Assembly: GCA_913048295.1 (NCBI GenBank)
Contig: CAJWWK010000009.1
Location: 1-53,297, forward strand
Reading direction: 5' to 3'
From: an uncultured Dehalococcoidia bacterium
Lineage (GTDB): Bacteria > Chloroflexota > Dehalococcoidia > Lucifugimonadales > Lucifugimonadaceae
DNA: 53,297 bases
The position numbers and the translations under genes are program-made. This document shows positions 35,007 through 43,750 of the stretch, piece by piece (positions within the stretch are counted from its first letter, which is position 1; every line of letters starts with the position of its first letter). Below the pieces are notes generated by a model. That model had not been told where the DNA came from, did not search any database, and was given only the letters and a program-made list of their open reading frames with translations.

Positions 35007-37859
35007 GTGATAGACAAACCCGCGAAACGAACGCCACGTGGCCGTCTTCTGTTGTTGTCAGTTGCAGTAGCGATGTCGGCCGCGTTCGCCTGTACTCCCA
35101 CGGTCGAATCCGACCCAACGAGCGCACCGGTGGTTTCGGGGACGACGGCCACGAGCACGCCGATACCTGCGGCTACGTCGACCCCAACCGAGGTGGTCCC
35201 GGCCCCAACCGCAACTCCTTCACCCTCTGCAACGATTGCGCCTAGTCCGTCACCACTACCGACAGCAACGCCGGTACCCATACCGACTCCCGCACCGATT
35301 CCGTCGCCATCGCCCACGCCCACGGCTGCTCCCAGGGCAACACCAGTGCCTACTGCAACCACAACTTCCACGGTCGTACCGCCAACGGCGACCTCCGAGC
35401 CAACTGCTGTTCCGGTCGCGACGAACACACCGGTGCCAACTTCAACCGCCGCTCCGACACAGACCCCTTCAATCCCGACACTCTCACCGGTCGAACCAAC
35501 GCCACTACCTGCTGCGACCGTGCCACCACTACCTGTGGGGCTGATATCGGCATTTATCTCGCCGACGAAATTTGTCGTCGATCCGACCCCAGCCGCAACG
35601 CCGTTTGCGGTTAAGACAGGTCCATTTCCAGAGCCGACCCCACAGCCCGCTGCGTTAGCAAACCTGCAGCCCTACTTGGGGCAGGGCCAGCCGCTGCGAA
35701 TTAGAAACCCTAAGGGCGGGCCATTCGTCGAGAAGTCCGATCTCGTGCTCGACTGGTTTATAGAAAACGATGGTTCCAGCGACGTTGAGGGCAGCTTTTT
35801 TGTCGACATATATCTTGACGAGATCCTGGCCGACAGGTGGACGGGTGCCGGTCTGTCACCGAATCATTTTCTGTCGGTTGAGGGATATACGGATTTACTT
35901 GAACTGTTCAATCTGACCCCCGGGGATCACACCGTCAGGCTGGTGATCGATTCGACGAATCAAATCAATGAAAAGTCAGAAAATAACAATACCTATACGA
36001 CCGAATTTATCTGGGAAGGCCAGGCAGTGCCCACACCGACACCTGGCACGCGCCTGCCTAACCTGTCACTGATCGCCGGTACGGGCGAGAAGGCCCGGAT
36101 GGTGGTTGCGCCGTTTCCTGACTCCGCCAGTTCGGGTGGACTTTCTATTCATGGCGACACGCATATCTCGGTATCGATTCTGAACGATTCACCTATCACG
36201 GTCGACCAGAAATTCTCAGTCCACATACTTTTCGACGATGTAGTGGTCGAGCGAGTCAACTACGCGGGCTCGCTGGGTGGTCAATTGCTGAGTTTCGACT
36301 GGGGGGATCTCGGCAGCACTGTCCCGATCACGGCCGGCCTGCACACCCTCAAATTGATTGTCGACCCGACAGGGATCGTCGCAGAAAGCGACGAAACCGA
36401 TAATTCTTTTGAAATTGAACTGGCATGGCGTGCCGATGCGCCACTTGTGGCTCCAGAGCCGTTACCCACTCCGGCGGCCCCGACCAGGCCATCGCAGGCG
36501 CTGGCAAACCTGACCGGGTACATCGCATACGGCTGGGACGCAGCTATCAGCGTGAGCCGGGAAGCCGATGGACTGGACGCGGGCCGAGAAGGGAGTGTGT
36601 GGGCTTCTGAAGCAACCTCGATTTCGTATGCGGTCCGGAATATCAGCCCGATAAGTTCCGAATCGTCAGGAGCATTCAGAGTTGACGTCTTCGTCGATGA
36701 TGAGCTGATCAATTCGCAACTGTTCGCGGCCGGTTCAGACGCGGGCGCAATCTGGATTGAATCGGTGATCGTTCCGGCCGACCGCGTCGCTCCGGGTCAA
36801 CACCTCGTGAAGATCGTGATCGATCCCTTGCAGACGATCCCGGAAGACGATGAAACCGACAACACAATTGCCCGCTGGATAACCTGGTTGCCGGGTTCGC
36901 CAGCAGAAGACATTCAGGGAGAATTTACGTTATCTGGCGAACAGCTCGATTTGATGCTCGCACCGGTGCTGGCAACCAACTTTATAGATCAGGTCAGGGC
37001 GGCCGCGGGCTCGGGCGTGAATTCGACCGACTGGATCCCGGCACTGGAATCGGCCGGCGCGGCGGGTTACTACGTGATGACCGGACGCGACCTTGAGGCC
37101 GAACGAATAGTGATGCACTTCTTGCCGCACGATCAGTTTGTGGCGGCAACGCTCAATGCCTGCATGACCGACTTCCTGCTGATGTCGTTACCCGAATATG
37201 CGTCCACCTACGATTCCTGCCGTGATTTCGGTGGTGAGGTCGGGTTTGGAAAGCGAGTAATTGGCAAGAACCACGTGTACGTAGACCTCGGTGAATCGCC
37301 GATCGGCGCGCTGACCACTTATTTCCACGAGTTGGGTCACGCGTTGCAGGACCTGACGAACCCGTCTCTTACCGTAACGCCACGGACTCAAAACGTGAAG
37401 TCGCTTCTCGAAGCACAGGCCCACTTGTTCCAGGCAGCGGCCTTGCGGGCAATCGAGGATCATTCAGGTGTTTCGCTTCTGAGGTTCCCGGATATCGCCC
37501 CAATGCGGGATTCAGCGGAATTTATCCTTGATAACACCAACCAGTTGTCGGGATCGCGCGACCACGCGCTTGGTTACAAGATGCTGTGGATGGAGTCGTT
37601 GGCCAATACGTCGGGCATCGGCACCAACACCGAGCTGCTGAACAACAGGCGACTATCTTCCGCCACGGCTAAGGCGCTGTACGACTTCCTGGTGGCGATG
37701 CAGCCCTCGGAGATCGATGCATGGGTGACCAGCATCTTTTCAGTATCGACCCGGGCCGATCAGTTCATCGCGATTTCGTTGAGCCGGCTCGAGACCGAGC
37801 TCCCAATTGCCGACTACGGAAACCCTGATTTGAAAGAGTCGGCTTTCCTATCGCCTTAG
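35007..37859 (+). CDS. Large lipoprotein: Thr/Pro-rich linker, CARDB-like repeats and HExxH C-terminal domain
   Basis: The 950-residue protein starts at GTG 35007 with a signal and lipobox AAFAC. Residues about 35-215 are a Thr/Pro/Ala-rich linker of the PTATPSPSP type. Three CARDB-like beta-sandwich modules follow (about 225-345, 350-475, 495-640), each ending in a phrase such as LVIDSTNQINEKSENNNTY or KLIVDPTGIVAESDETDNS. The C-terminal 300 residues hold TTYFHELGHALQD (HExxH, about residue 774) and LLEAQAHLFQ some 25 residues later, as in gluzincin proteases. So a surface-anchored, probably zinc-dependent peptidase or hydrolase is likely. The family of the last domain is unknown to me. Confidence 0.85.
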   Translation: MIDKPAKRTPRGRLLLLSVAVAMSAAFACTPTVESDPTSAPVVSGTTATSTPIPAATSTPTEVVPAPTATPSPSATIAPSPSPLPTATPVPIPTPAPIPSPSPTPTAAPRATPVPTATTTSTVVPPTATSEPTAVPVATNTPVPTSTAAPTQTPSIPTLSPVEPTPLPAATVPPLPVGLISAFISPTKFVVDPTPAATPFAVKTGPFPEPTPQPAALANLQPYLGQGQPLRIRNPKGGPFVEKSDLVLDWFIENDGSSDVEGSFFVDIYLDEILADRWTGAGLSPNHFLSVEGYTDLLELFNLTPGDHTVRLVIDSTNQINEKSENNNTYTTEFIWEGQAVPTPTPGTRLPNLSLIAGTGEKARMVVAPFPDSASSGGLSIHGDTHISVSILNDSPITVDQKFSVHILFDDVVVERVNYAGSLGGQLLSFDWGDLGSTVPITAGLHTLKLIVDPTGIVAESDETDNSFEIELAWRADAPLVAPEPLPTPAAPTRPSQALANLTGYIAYGWDAAISVSREADGLDAGREGSVWASEATSISYAVRNISPISSESSGAFRVDVFVDDELINSQLFAAGSDAGAIWIESVIVPADRVAPGQHLVKIVIDPLQTIPEDDETDNTIARWITWLPGSPAEDIQGEFTLSGEQLDLMLAPVLATNFIDQVRAAAGSGVNSTDWIPALESAGAAGYYVMTGRDLEAERIVMHFLPHDQFVAATLNACMTDFLLMSLPEYASTYDSCRDFGGEVGFGKRVIGKNHVYVDLGESPIGALTTYFHELGHALQDLTNPSLTVTPRTQNVKSLLEAQAHLFQAAALRAIEDHSGVSLLRFPDIAPMRDSAEFILDNTNQLSGSRDHALGYKMLWMESLANTSGIGTNTELLNNRRLSSATAKALYDFLVAMQPSEIDAWVTSIFSVSTRADQFIAISLSRLETELPIADYGNPDLKESAFLSP

Positions 37860-37975
37860 ACGGTACTCCACGCGGCGATTCACATGCTGCGGTTGTCTCG
37901 CGACATTTAGCATTGGGCCGGTGATACTGTTCGGTAGCCGTTTTCAGATGATTTATTTTCCAGGAGATTCCGTTC

Positions 37976-38686
37976 TTGATTCACGAAAATGTCGAATTCG
38001 ACTTCTACTTTATAAGGCACGGTGAATCACAGTCGAATGTCACCCCCGGCATCGCCGCGGGCATCAACTTCGACGCCCCGATGACCGAGCGGGGGCACCA
38101 ACAGGCCGAGGCAGTGGGCAGGCGACTGGCAGATGAGGGTGTGCAGTTCGAGAAGATCTACACGTCGTCTCTCGTCCGGGCCGTGCAGACCACCGAGGGC
38201 ATGTTGCGCGGGATGGGCATCGAAGGCACCGGTTTCGTGAAGGTCGATGAGATCATCGAGCGGCAAACTCCGGCGTGGAGGGGCAAGTTGAAGGTGGATG
38301 TAATGCCGGTGGAGGTTCAGCTGCTCCTGGCGGAAAAAGGCCAGTTTTTCAAGCCAGCCGACGGCGAAACGATGAGGTGGGTGGAACGCCGGGCATCGAA
38401 CTGGCTGGAAGACGAGATCACATTTAATCCCGACTGGTACGAAAAGCCTGGCACCCACACGATTGCCATTGTCGGCCACGGCGACACGATGCGAACCCTG
38501 TTCCACTACATCACGGGAATGGACAACCGGTTGCTCATGCGCACCGACATCTTTAACTGCTCGATCAGCAGGTTCAGGTTTGGGAAGCTGGGCTGGCACA
38601 TCGGCACGATCAACGATTCATCGCACACGCTCGCACTCGGTGATGTCGTGCGCGACGGCGACGGCGCACAGGGCAGCACGCCTTAG
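37976..38686 (+). CDS. Histidine phosphatase (phosphoglycerate mutase-like) family protein
   Basis: This 236-residue protein has the phosphohistidine motif FIRHGESQSN, the Arg in TSSLVRAVQT, Glu in IIERQTP and the second His in IVGHGDTMRTL. It belongs to branch 1 of the histidine phosphatases; the substrate is not evident. The start is TTG at 37976, supported by AGGAGA eight bases upstream, while the nearest ATG codons in frame would remove the active site. It is convergent with the HAD gene 31 bases away. Confidence 0.92.
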   Translation: MIHENVEFDFYFIRHGESQSNVTPGIAAGINFDAPMTERGHQQAEAVGRRLADEGVQFEKIYTSSLVRAVQTTEGMLRGMGIEGTGFVKVDEIIERQTPAWRGKLKVDVMPVEVQLLLAEKGQFFKPADGETMRWVERRASNWLEDEITFNPDWYEKPGTHTIAIVGHGDTMRTLFHYITGMDNRLLMRTDIFNCSISRFRFGKLGWHIGTINDSSHTLALGDVVRDGDGAQGSTP

Positions 38687-38717
38687 CGAGTGGGCACCAG
38701 CGTTTGCGTCCACGATC

Positions 38718-39515
38718 TCACCGTGAACCCAGTGTCACCAGCGCTTCCGGGATCTGTCTGAGTGACGATACTTCTATCGATGGCGGTGATCCTTCTCCCG
38801 AGGGTAACGATTGCTGGTTGAACCCGATCGAGGCAATTCCAAGATTGTTCGCACCCTGGACATCGCTCCTCCAAGAATTTCCGATCATCACGGCGCTGTC
38901 CGGATCGACACCAAGTGATTCGAGCGCCGATAAAAATGGTTTGGGGTCTGGCTTTCCGAATCCGACATCTCCAGATGTGACAACAGCCGAAAAGAATCCG
39001 GACAGCCCTGCGCGTTCCAGTTTGAATCTCTGAACGGCCGGAGAGCCATTTGTTACAAGCCCCAGTGGATATTTCGCCGATACTTGCATCAACAATTCTT
39101 CGACACCTAGGTACGGCCTCAAGCGGCTTGTACGTTCCGTCCTATGCCGTTCGATAATTGAATCACGTAGCTCAATATCTTCTGTTCCGTGTTGGGCCAG
39201 AATCGCGTCCCACGCATCATGTTTGTACCTGGTAATGGTCTCCGCGTCGTTACCTAAACCATCGTCGGGCAAATCCGGCGGTCCACAGAGGCCCTCCCAG
39301 CCCGAGTAGGCGATCGAACTGTAAAGATCACGCCTGTTCCACTTTCCCCAGAGTTTGGCGCAAGCTTCGCCAACCGTCGCCACCATCAATTCAGCGTTCG
39401 TGCCATACCTTTCAGTTGCCAGTCCGCAGGCGATGAGGATGGTCTCTCGTTCGGGTTCCATTTCAGGAACGAGCGTGTCGTCCAGATCGGAAAGAACACA
39501 CTTAAGGCGACTCAC
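38718..39515 (-). CDS. HAD-family hydrolase
   Basis: This 265-residue phosphatase-like protein is complete: motif I SDLDDTLVP, motif II LVTNGSP, motif III GFGKPDPKPF and motif IV MIGNSWRSDVQGA. A helical cap lies between motifs I and II, as in subfamily I with variant 1 or 3 motifs. The substrate is probably a small phosphorylated metabolite. Its start overlaps the stop of the DUF3754 gene by 4 bases, so it is the last gene of a coupled three-gene operon. Confidence 0.93.
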   Translation of the reverse strand: MSRLKCVLSDLDDTLVPEMEPERETILIACGLATERYGTNAELMVATVGEACAKLWGKWNRRDLYSSIAYSGWEGLCGPPDLPDDGLGNDAETITRYKHDAWDAILAQHGTEDIELRDSIIERHRTERTSRLRPYLGVEELLMQVSAKYPLGLVTNGSPAVQRFKLERAGLSGFFSAVVTSGDVGFGKPDPKPFLSALESLGVDPDSAVMIGNSWRSDVQGANNLGIASIGFNQQSLPSGEGSPPSIEVSSLRQIPEALVTLGSR

Positions 39516-40759
39516 GTCCCGCTAATCCCCAGCAGTCCCGCGTGATAGTCCCTCGAAAGCCCCTGGCGGGCGTGCAGTTCGAGTTTTTCCGACGCCTCGG
39601 CAAGTCCCAGTACGCGGAGTTCTGCACGGTCCTTCCAGAGGTCGAGTCGGCTCAGAGTTTCGATTGCGTCGTCGATGTCAAAATCGACATCGATCGCAGT
39701 TAATTTGCTCAAGTATTCTTCGATTTCCGCTTTGATCTCCGTTTCCGAAGTTGTTCGCCCGTCGACCTCCGCATCGAGGCAGAACCTGTAGAGCAGCACG
39801 GACTCCTTGATCTCTTCTTCGCAGATCATGTACGAAATCATGTGGATGGCGCTTCGGTTCGCGCCCAGATTCTGGAAGTACAGGTGTTTGGCACGGTTGG
39901 AGTCACGATTTTTTATCGCCCTCCGATAACCCGAGAACATTTTCCAGCTCAGACCGCCAAGCGGGACCGCGATTATCCACAGCAGCTGCCCCGCAGCAGC
40001 AAGGCCTACCGCAAGGATTTTTGCTATGACGGTCCACACTGCCCCCGCACCGCTGCCTGCCATAACGATCGCGTCTCGCAGCCCCATCCGCACGTTCGCG
40101 TTCGGCAGCAACGCCTCCACATTGCGGATCGGGATGTCCTTGAACAGCCTCACCTGCACGTTGGCTTCGCCGGAGGGACGCGTGATCAGCGCCAGCCGGT
40201 TGAATATCGTAATCGTGCTGGTTTCGCCCCGGATGGGGTGAGCAATCGTGCGGTGGTTGAACGGCGCGGTGCCGCGACCGCGCACCCAGATCGCCATTTC
40301 TTCGAGGCCTTCGGTATCGATCTTCACCCGCATGCCCTGCGTGTTACCAGCTTCGATGGCCGTTTTGACCTGGCCGTCGGAGAGTTGCTCGAAGTTGGCT
40401 TTTTCAAGCATGTGCTGAACCTGCGTATTCAGCAGTTCGAAGTCCGAATCGTTTGGCGGGCCGATGTTCAGCACATCGACCGTTTCGCGATCGGGGTTGA
40501 TCCGCGAGTAGCTCCTGATCAGAAGTCGCTCGAACGACGTTTTTTCCTGTTCGAGAATGCGGATGAACCAGTTAGCGATCTCGCGTATTTTGGAGCTGTT
40601 TTCACCGAAAGTAGTTTCGTCGGCAGCCATGTAATCGATCAGGTCGTCTGAGGCGACCGGAATAAACCGGTTGTCGGGCCTGGAGAAACCGGAATCATAG
40701 ATATTTGTTACGGCGAACCTGGAAGTGAGAAATCCCAGGCCAAACCGTCTACCAGTCAA
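39512..40759 (-). CDS. DUF3754 (TMEM143-like) membrane protein
   Basis: This 415-residue protein has SRPDNRFIPVASDDLIDYM near the start, VRLFKDIPIRNVEALLPNAN in the middle, two adjacent membrane helices (about residues 230-275: DAIVMAGSGAGAVWTVIAK, VGLAAAGQLLWIIAVPLG), then LYFQNLGANRSAIHMISYM and EEEIKESVLLYRF. These match the DUF3754 family, which includes mitochondrial TMEM143; the function is unknown. The TTG at 40759 lies 11 bases inside the upstream Gfo/Idh gene, so translation is probably coupled, and no better start keeps the N-terminal motif. The HAD gene overlaps its end. Confidence 0.75.
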   Translation of the reverse strand: MTGRRFGLGFLTSRFAVTNIYDSGFSRPDNRFIPVASDDLIDYMAADETTFGENSSKIREIANWFIRILEQEKTSFERLLIRSYSRINPDRETVDVLNIGPPNDSDFELLNTQVQHMLEKANFEQLSDGQVKTAIEAGNTQGMRVKIDTEGLEEMAIWVRGRGTAPFNHRTIAHPIRGETSTITIFNRLALITRPSGEANVQVRLFKDIPIRNVEALLPNANVRMGLRDAIVMAGSGAGAVWTVIAKILAVGLAAAGQLLWIIAVPLGGLSWKMFSGYRRAIKNRDSNRAKHLYFQNLGANRSAIHMISYMICEEEIKESVLLYRFCLDAEVDGRTTSETEIKAEIEEYLSKLTAIDVDFDIDDAIETLSRLDLWKDRAELRVLGLAEASEKLELHARQGLSRDYHAGLLGISGT

Positions 40760-41777
40760 TCTCGACCTCTCGGCCCGTGCGTGCCGATGCCTCAGTCGCT
40801 TCGAACACTTTCAACACCCGAAGCCCATGCTCCTGCGGAATCGGGGTATCTTCATCGCCGCGTTCTATCGCCTGGACGAAATCGGTGAACTCATCGAGCA
40901 GGCTGTTGGTCTCATCGATGGGTTCTTTTCGCCATGTCCCGTCCTCGGTATCGCCAATATACAGCGCGGTTTCCTGGCCCTCTGCTCTGCCGTATTTCAG
41001 GCGAAACCTTGCCATGCCTTTGGTGAAGAAGAAGTCTGCACCGTACTCGGTCGCCCCGACCCGCCACGCCATGCGGCTGATAGTCGCCACCTTGCCAGAC
41101 TTCCAGCGGAGGAAGCACATAGCCGTGTCGTCACAGTCGATCTCCGGGTTTTCCGCCCGCGCGTAAGTAACCTGTCCGATCTGCGCGCTCACGGTTGCGA
41201 CATCGTCACCCATGATCCACATCAGCCGGTCGATCTCGTGCGTACCGTCCATCTGGCCCATTCCGCCGCCCTTCGAACCGTCGAGCATCCAGGTTGGCCG
41301 GGTTTCGGGCTGGTAGGGCTTGTGCCACATGTCGTGCGCCATCACGACATCGCCAAGCCGTTTTGAATCGACCAGTTCCTTCATTGCTTTCACCGCCGGG
41401 TAGTAGCGCTGTGTGTGGGCTGTCATCAGCTTCACGCCGTTGGCGGCTGCGGCATCGAGCATCTGCCGGCCTTGGGTTGCAGAAAGCGCCAGCGGCTTTT
41501 CCATGAAGACATGCTTGCCGGCGTTCGCAGCATCGAGACCAGCCTGGAAATGCAGCCAGTGGGGGAGCGTGCCGATCACGACATCGACGTCGTCGCGCTC
41601 GAGCGCGGCGTGGTAGTCGGTCACAAACTCGACTGCAGGGTACTGGTCCTGCCATCGAACGGCGGCTTCCGGCCGTTGCTCCGCTACGAGTTTGAGTTCG
41701 GCACCGGGCGTCTGGTTCACTACGTCAATATACGAACCGCCGATACGCCCTGTTCCAAGTACCGCTACGCCGACCAT
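40749..41777 (-). CDS. Gfo/Idh/MocA-family oxidoreductase
   Basis: This 342-residue NAD(P)-dependent dehydrogenase has the Rossmann start VGVAVLGTGRIGGSY, the hallmark KHVFMEKPLAL (EKP), and a C-terminal alpha/beta domain with GGGMGQMDGTHEIDRLMWI holding the catalytic Asp/His region. The family oxidises or reduces sugars, inositols and related polyols. It is the first gene of a coupled operon with DUF3754 and HAD genes. The substrate is unknown, but a sugar role would fit the window. Confidence 0.93.
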   Translation of the reverse strand: MVGVAVLGTGRIGGSYIDVVNQTPGAELKLVAEQRPEAAVRWQDQYPAVEFVTDYHAALERDDVDVVIGTLPHWLHFQAGLDAANAGKHVFMEKPLALSATQGRQMLDAAAANGVKLMTAHTQRYYPAVKAMKELVDSKRLGDVVMAHDMWHKPYQPETRPTWMLDGSKGGGMGQMDGTHEIDRLMWIMGDDVATVSAQIGQVTYARAENPEIDCDDTAMCFLRWKSGKVATISRMAWRVGATEYGADFFFTKGMARFRLKYGRAEGQETALYIGDTEDGTWRKEPIDETNSLLDEFTDFVQAIERGDEDTPIPQEHGLRVLKVFEATEASARTGREVEIDW

Positions 41778-41914
41778 CTACTTACTCACTTTCAATTTTT
41801 TTATTCTGTTCTCAAGGTGAGTTCACCGGGCGTCGTCGACTGCTCAGTGCGCCGATTCGGGACGATTTGGCGCGATTGTAGACCGTTCGTGTCCCGATTG
41901 ACGGTCAATGCGAA

Positions 41915-42407
41915 CTAGGCGAGATGCACTTTGAGTTCTTCGACGTGATCCACTATGAAGTCAGGGTGCGGAGCATCCCCCGGGGAATCACGCCCCATGC
42001 GAATCCATGCGGTCTTCATCCCAACGCCGTGAGCGCCGATAATATCGGTATAGGGGTTGTCGCCAACGAACAGAATTTCGTTCGTCTCGATACCCGGAAT
42101 ATCGAGCAGCCGGACCGCTTCCATGAACACCCCGGGTGCTGGCTTGTTGACCCCGAACAATTTTGACGCCAGCACGAACGGGACGCGGCCCTCAACACCC
42201 GTTGTTTCGACCTTCTGGAGCTGAAATTGGTCGCCATTGGTGACCACTCCCCAGTTGATTCCAGATTCGTTCATCCAGTCGACGAAACTCGTAGAACATG
42301 CGACGGCTGTCCTCCCGGATGCCTGAAACACCTGCCCACTTCTGCACTTGCTCGAGATAGTCTCTTGAGCCCCAGAGAACGACGAGTTTACGCCATAACC
42401 GGAGCCA
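41915..42407 (-). pseudogene. HAD-family hydrolase, 5'-truncated and frameshifted
   Basis: The last 125 residues are a clean HAD end: GINWGVVTNGDQFQLQKVE (motif II), LFGVNKPAPGVFMEA (motif III Lys), ILFVGDNPYTDIIGAHGVG (motif IV). Upstream, in a second frame, WRKLVVLWGSRDYLEQVQKW and FYEFRRLDE belong to the cap. The switch falls near 42275-42290. A TGA at 42408-42410 bounds the cap piece, and the N-terminal DxD nucleophile motif is absent. It cannot be a working phosphatase. The intact HAD gene at 38718 is not a close copy. Confidence 0.7.
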
Positions 42408-42457
42408 TCAAGTCCGGGTCAACTAATGATTATTGATCAGCAATATGTTTCGCCGGA

Positions 42458-43585
42458 CTAAACGTCGGCGGGCGAGTTGTCTTCGGCGTTCCACGAGCCG
42501 ATGTAGCGGTCATGCTGCGGGTCGAACGGTCGTTCGGCAAACACCGATTCGTCGAGGTCGGTCCCGAGTCCCGGCGCGGTTGGCAATTCGAAAAAACCAT
42601 CTTTTATTTCGAGTGGCGTCGTCTGGACTTTGTCGTGCCACGGCATGTCGCGGGCGGTTTCGAGAATCAGGAAGTTCGGGACGGTGGCGCAGACATGCAC
42701 CGACGCTGCCGTTGCGATCGGGCCGTTCGGGTTGTGCGGTGCGAACTGTATGTATTCGATCTCGGCCATCGACGCGATACGCTTGATCTCGGAAATTCCG
42801 CCTGTGTGGGCGATGTCGGGCTGAATCACATCGACCAGCCGACGGTGCAGAATGTCGCGGAAGCCGTAGCGGAAGAACAGGCGCTCGCCGGTTGCAATAT
42901 CAGTTCGGTGATTGGCGTTGCGCACCTGGTCCATGGCATCGAGATTATCGGGCGGAACCGGTTCTTCGAAGAACAGCAGGTTGAATTCCTCGATAGCGTC
43001 GATCTGGCGATTGGCCAGCGAGGGCCGAGCGCGGCCATGGTTGTCGATCATGATGTCAACTTCAGACCCGAGCTCTTCCCGCATCCCCTTGATCTTCTCG
43101 TGTAATGCGTCGACAACATCGGCCTCGAAGAAGCTGTTTCGCCCGACGACCCAGCCACCGGTCTTGAAGGCGGAAAACCCCTGGTCGACGGCGTCCCTGC
43201 CGCCCCGCAGGTCGGAAGCGTGGGTGTAGGCGCGGACCCGGTCTCTGACGGCACCGCCCAGCATCTTGTAGACCGGCAGGTCGTAGACCTTCCCGGTGAG
43301 GTCCCACAGTGCGATATCGATGGCCGCCATCGCGCTGCCCATCACCACTCCGCCGCGCCAGAACCCGTGGCGGTACATGATTTGCCAGTTCTTTTCGATC
43401 TCAGTCGGGTCGCGGCCAACCAGCCTGGACGCCAGTATCTTGATCCCGGCAGCAACGGCCTCTTCGTGGCGCTCCAGGGTGCCTTCACCCCAGCCGTGAA
43501 CGCCTTCGTCGGTCTCGACTTTGCAGAAAACCCAGTTGCGGTTTCCGCCGTGCATCAGGAAAGTCTTGATTTCGGTGATTTTCAT
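42458..43585 (-). CDS. Enolase-superfamily acid-sugar dehydratase (galactonate/mannonate-dehydratase-like)
   Basis: This complete 375-residue protein opens with the capping-domain start MKITEIKTFLMHGG. Active-site residues are Asp and His in MIDNHGRARP, Glu in FFEEPVPPDN, Glu in ATGERLFFRYGF, Asp in IQPDIAHTGGISE and His in FAPHNPNGP. The IDxHG and EEPVPPDN phrases are typical of the galactonate/gluconate dehydratase group, so the expected product is a 2-keto-3-deoxy acid. It follows the MFS transporter and SelA-like genes on the same strand, and the set may form a sugar-acid uptake and breakdown cluster. The 165-base gap before it holds a small hairpin. Confidence 0.95.
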   Translation of the reverse strand: MKITEIKTFLMHGGNRNWVFCKVETDEGVHGWGEGTLERHEEAVAAGIKILASRLVGRDPTEIEKNWQIMYRHGFWRGGVVMGSAMAAIDIALWDLTGKVYDLPVYKMLGGAVRDRVRAYTHASDLRGGRDAVDQGFSAFKTGGWVVGRNSFFEADVVDALHEKIKGMREELGSEVDIMIDNHGRARPSLANRQIDAIEEFNLLFFEEPVPPDNLDAMDQVRNANHRTDIATGERLFFRYGFRDILHRRLVDVIQPDIAHTGGISEIKRIASMAEIEYIQFAPHNPNGPIATAASVHVCATVPNFLILETARDMPWHDKVQTTPLEIKDGFFELPTAPGLGTDLDESVFAERPFDPQHDRYIGSWNAEDNSPADV

Positions 43586-43623
43586 ATTTCCAGTCCCGAC
43601 CTGGGCAGATTCAAACTACTGTC

Positions 43624-43644
43624 ATCCTGAACTTGGTCCAGGAT
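43624..43644. repeat. Short hairpin resembling a dispersed intergenic repeat
   Basis: ATCCTG and CAGGAT flank nine bases (AACTTGGTC). Wording of the type TCATCCTGAACTTG...CAGGAT is widespread as intergenic repeats in bacteria (recalled, not searched). It lies between the MFS gene end and the start of the fourth enolase gene and could also end the MFS transcript. Confidence 0.4.
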
Positions 43645-43750
43645 CAACGATCAAAATAGAGCAATCCAATCAAATCGGCCAGCCCAGGACCGACTATTAA
43701 TTTTTCGTAGCCCGCCGAGACAGGTATGGACTGTCAGGATAATGATCGGC

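Noticed and set aside
34739-35428. 229-codon minus-strand frame rich in Val, Gly and Ala opposite the lipoprotein start
   Set aside because: It is the complement of the Thr/Pro-rich codon repeats of the lipoprotein linker; its low-complexity make-up comes from those repeats.
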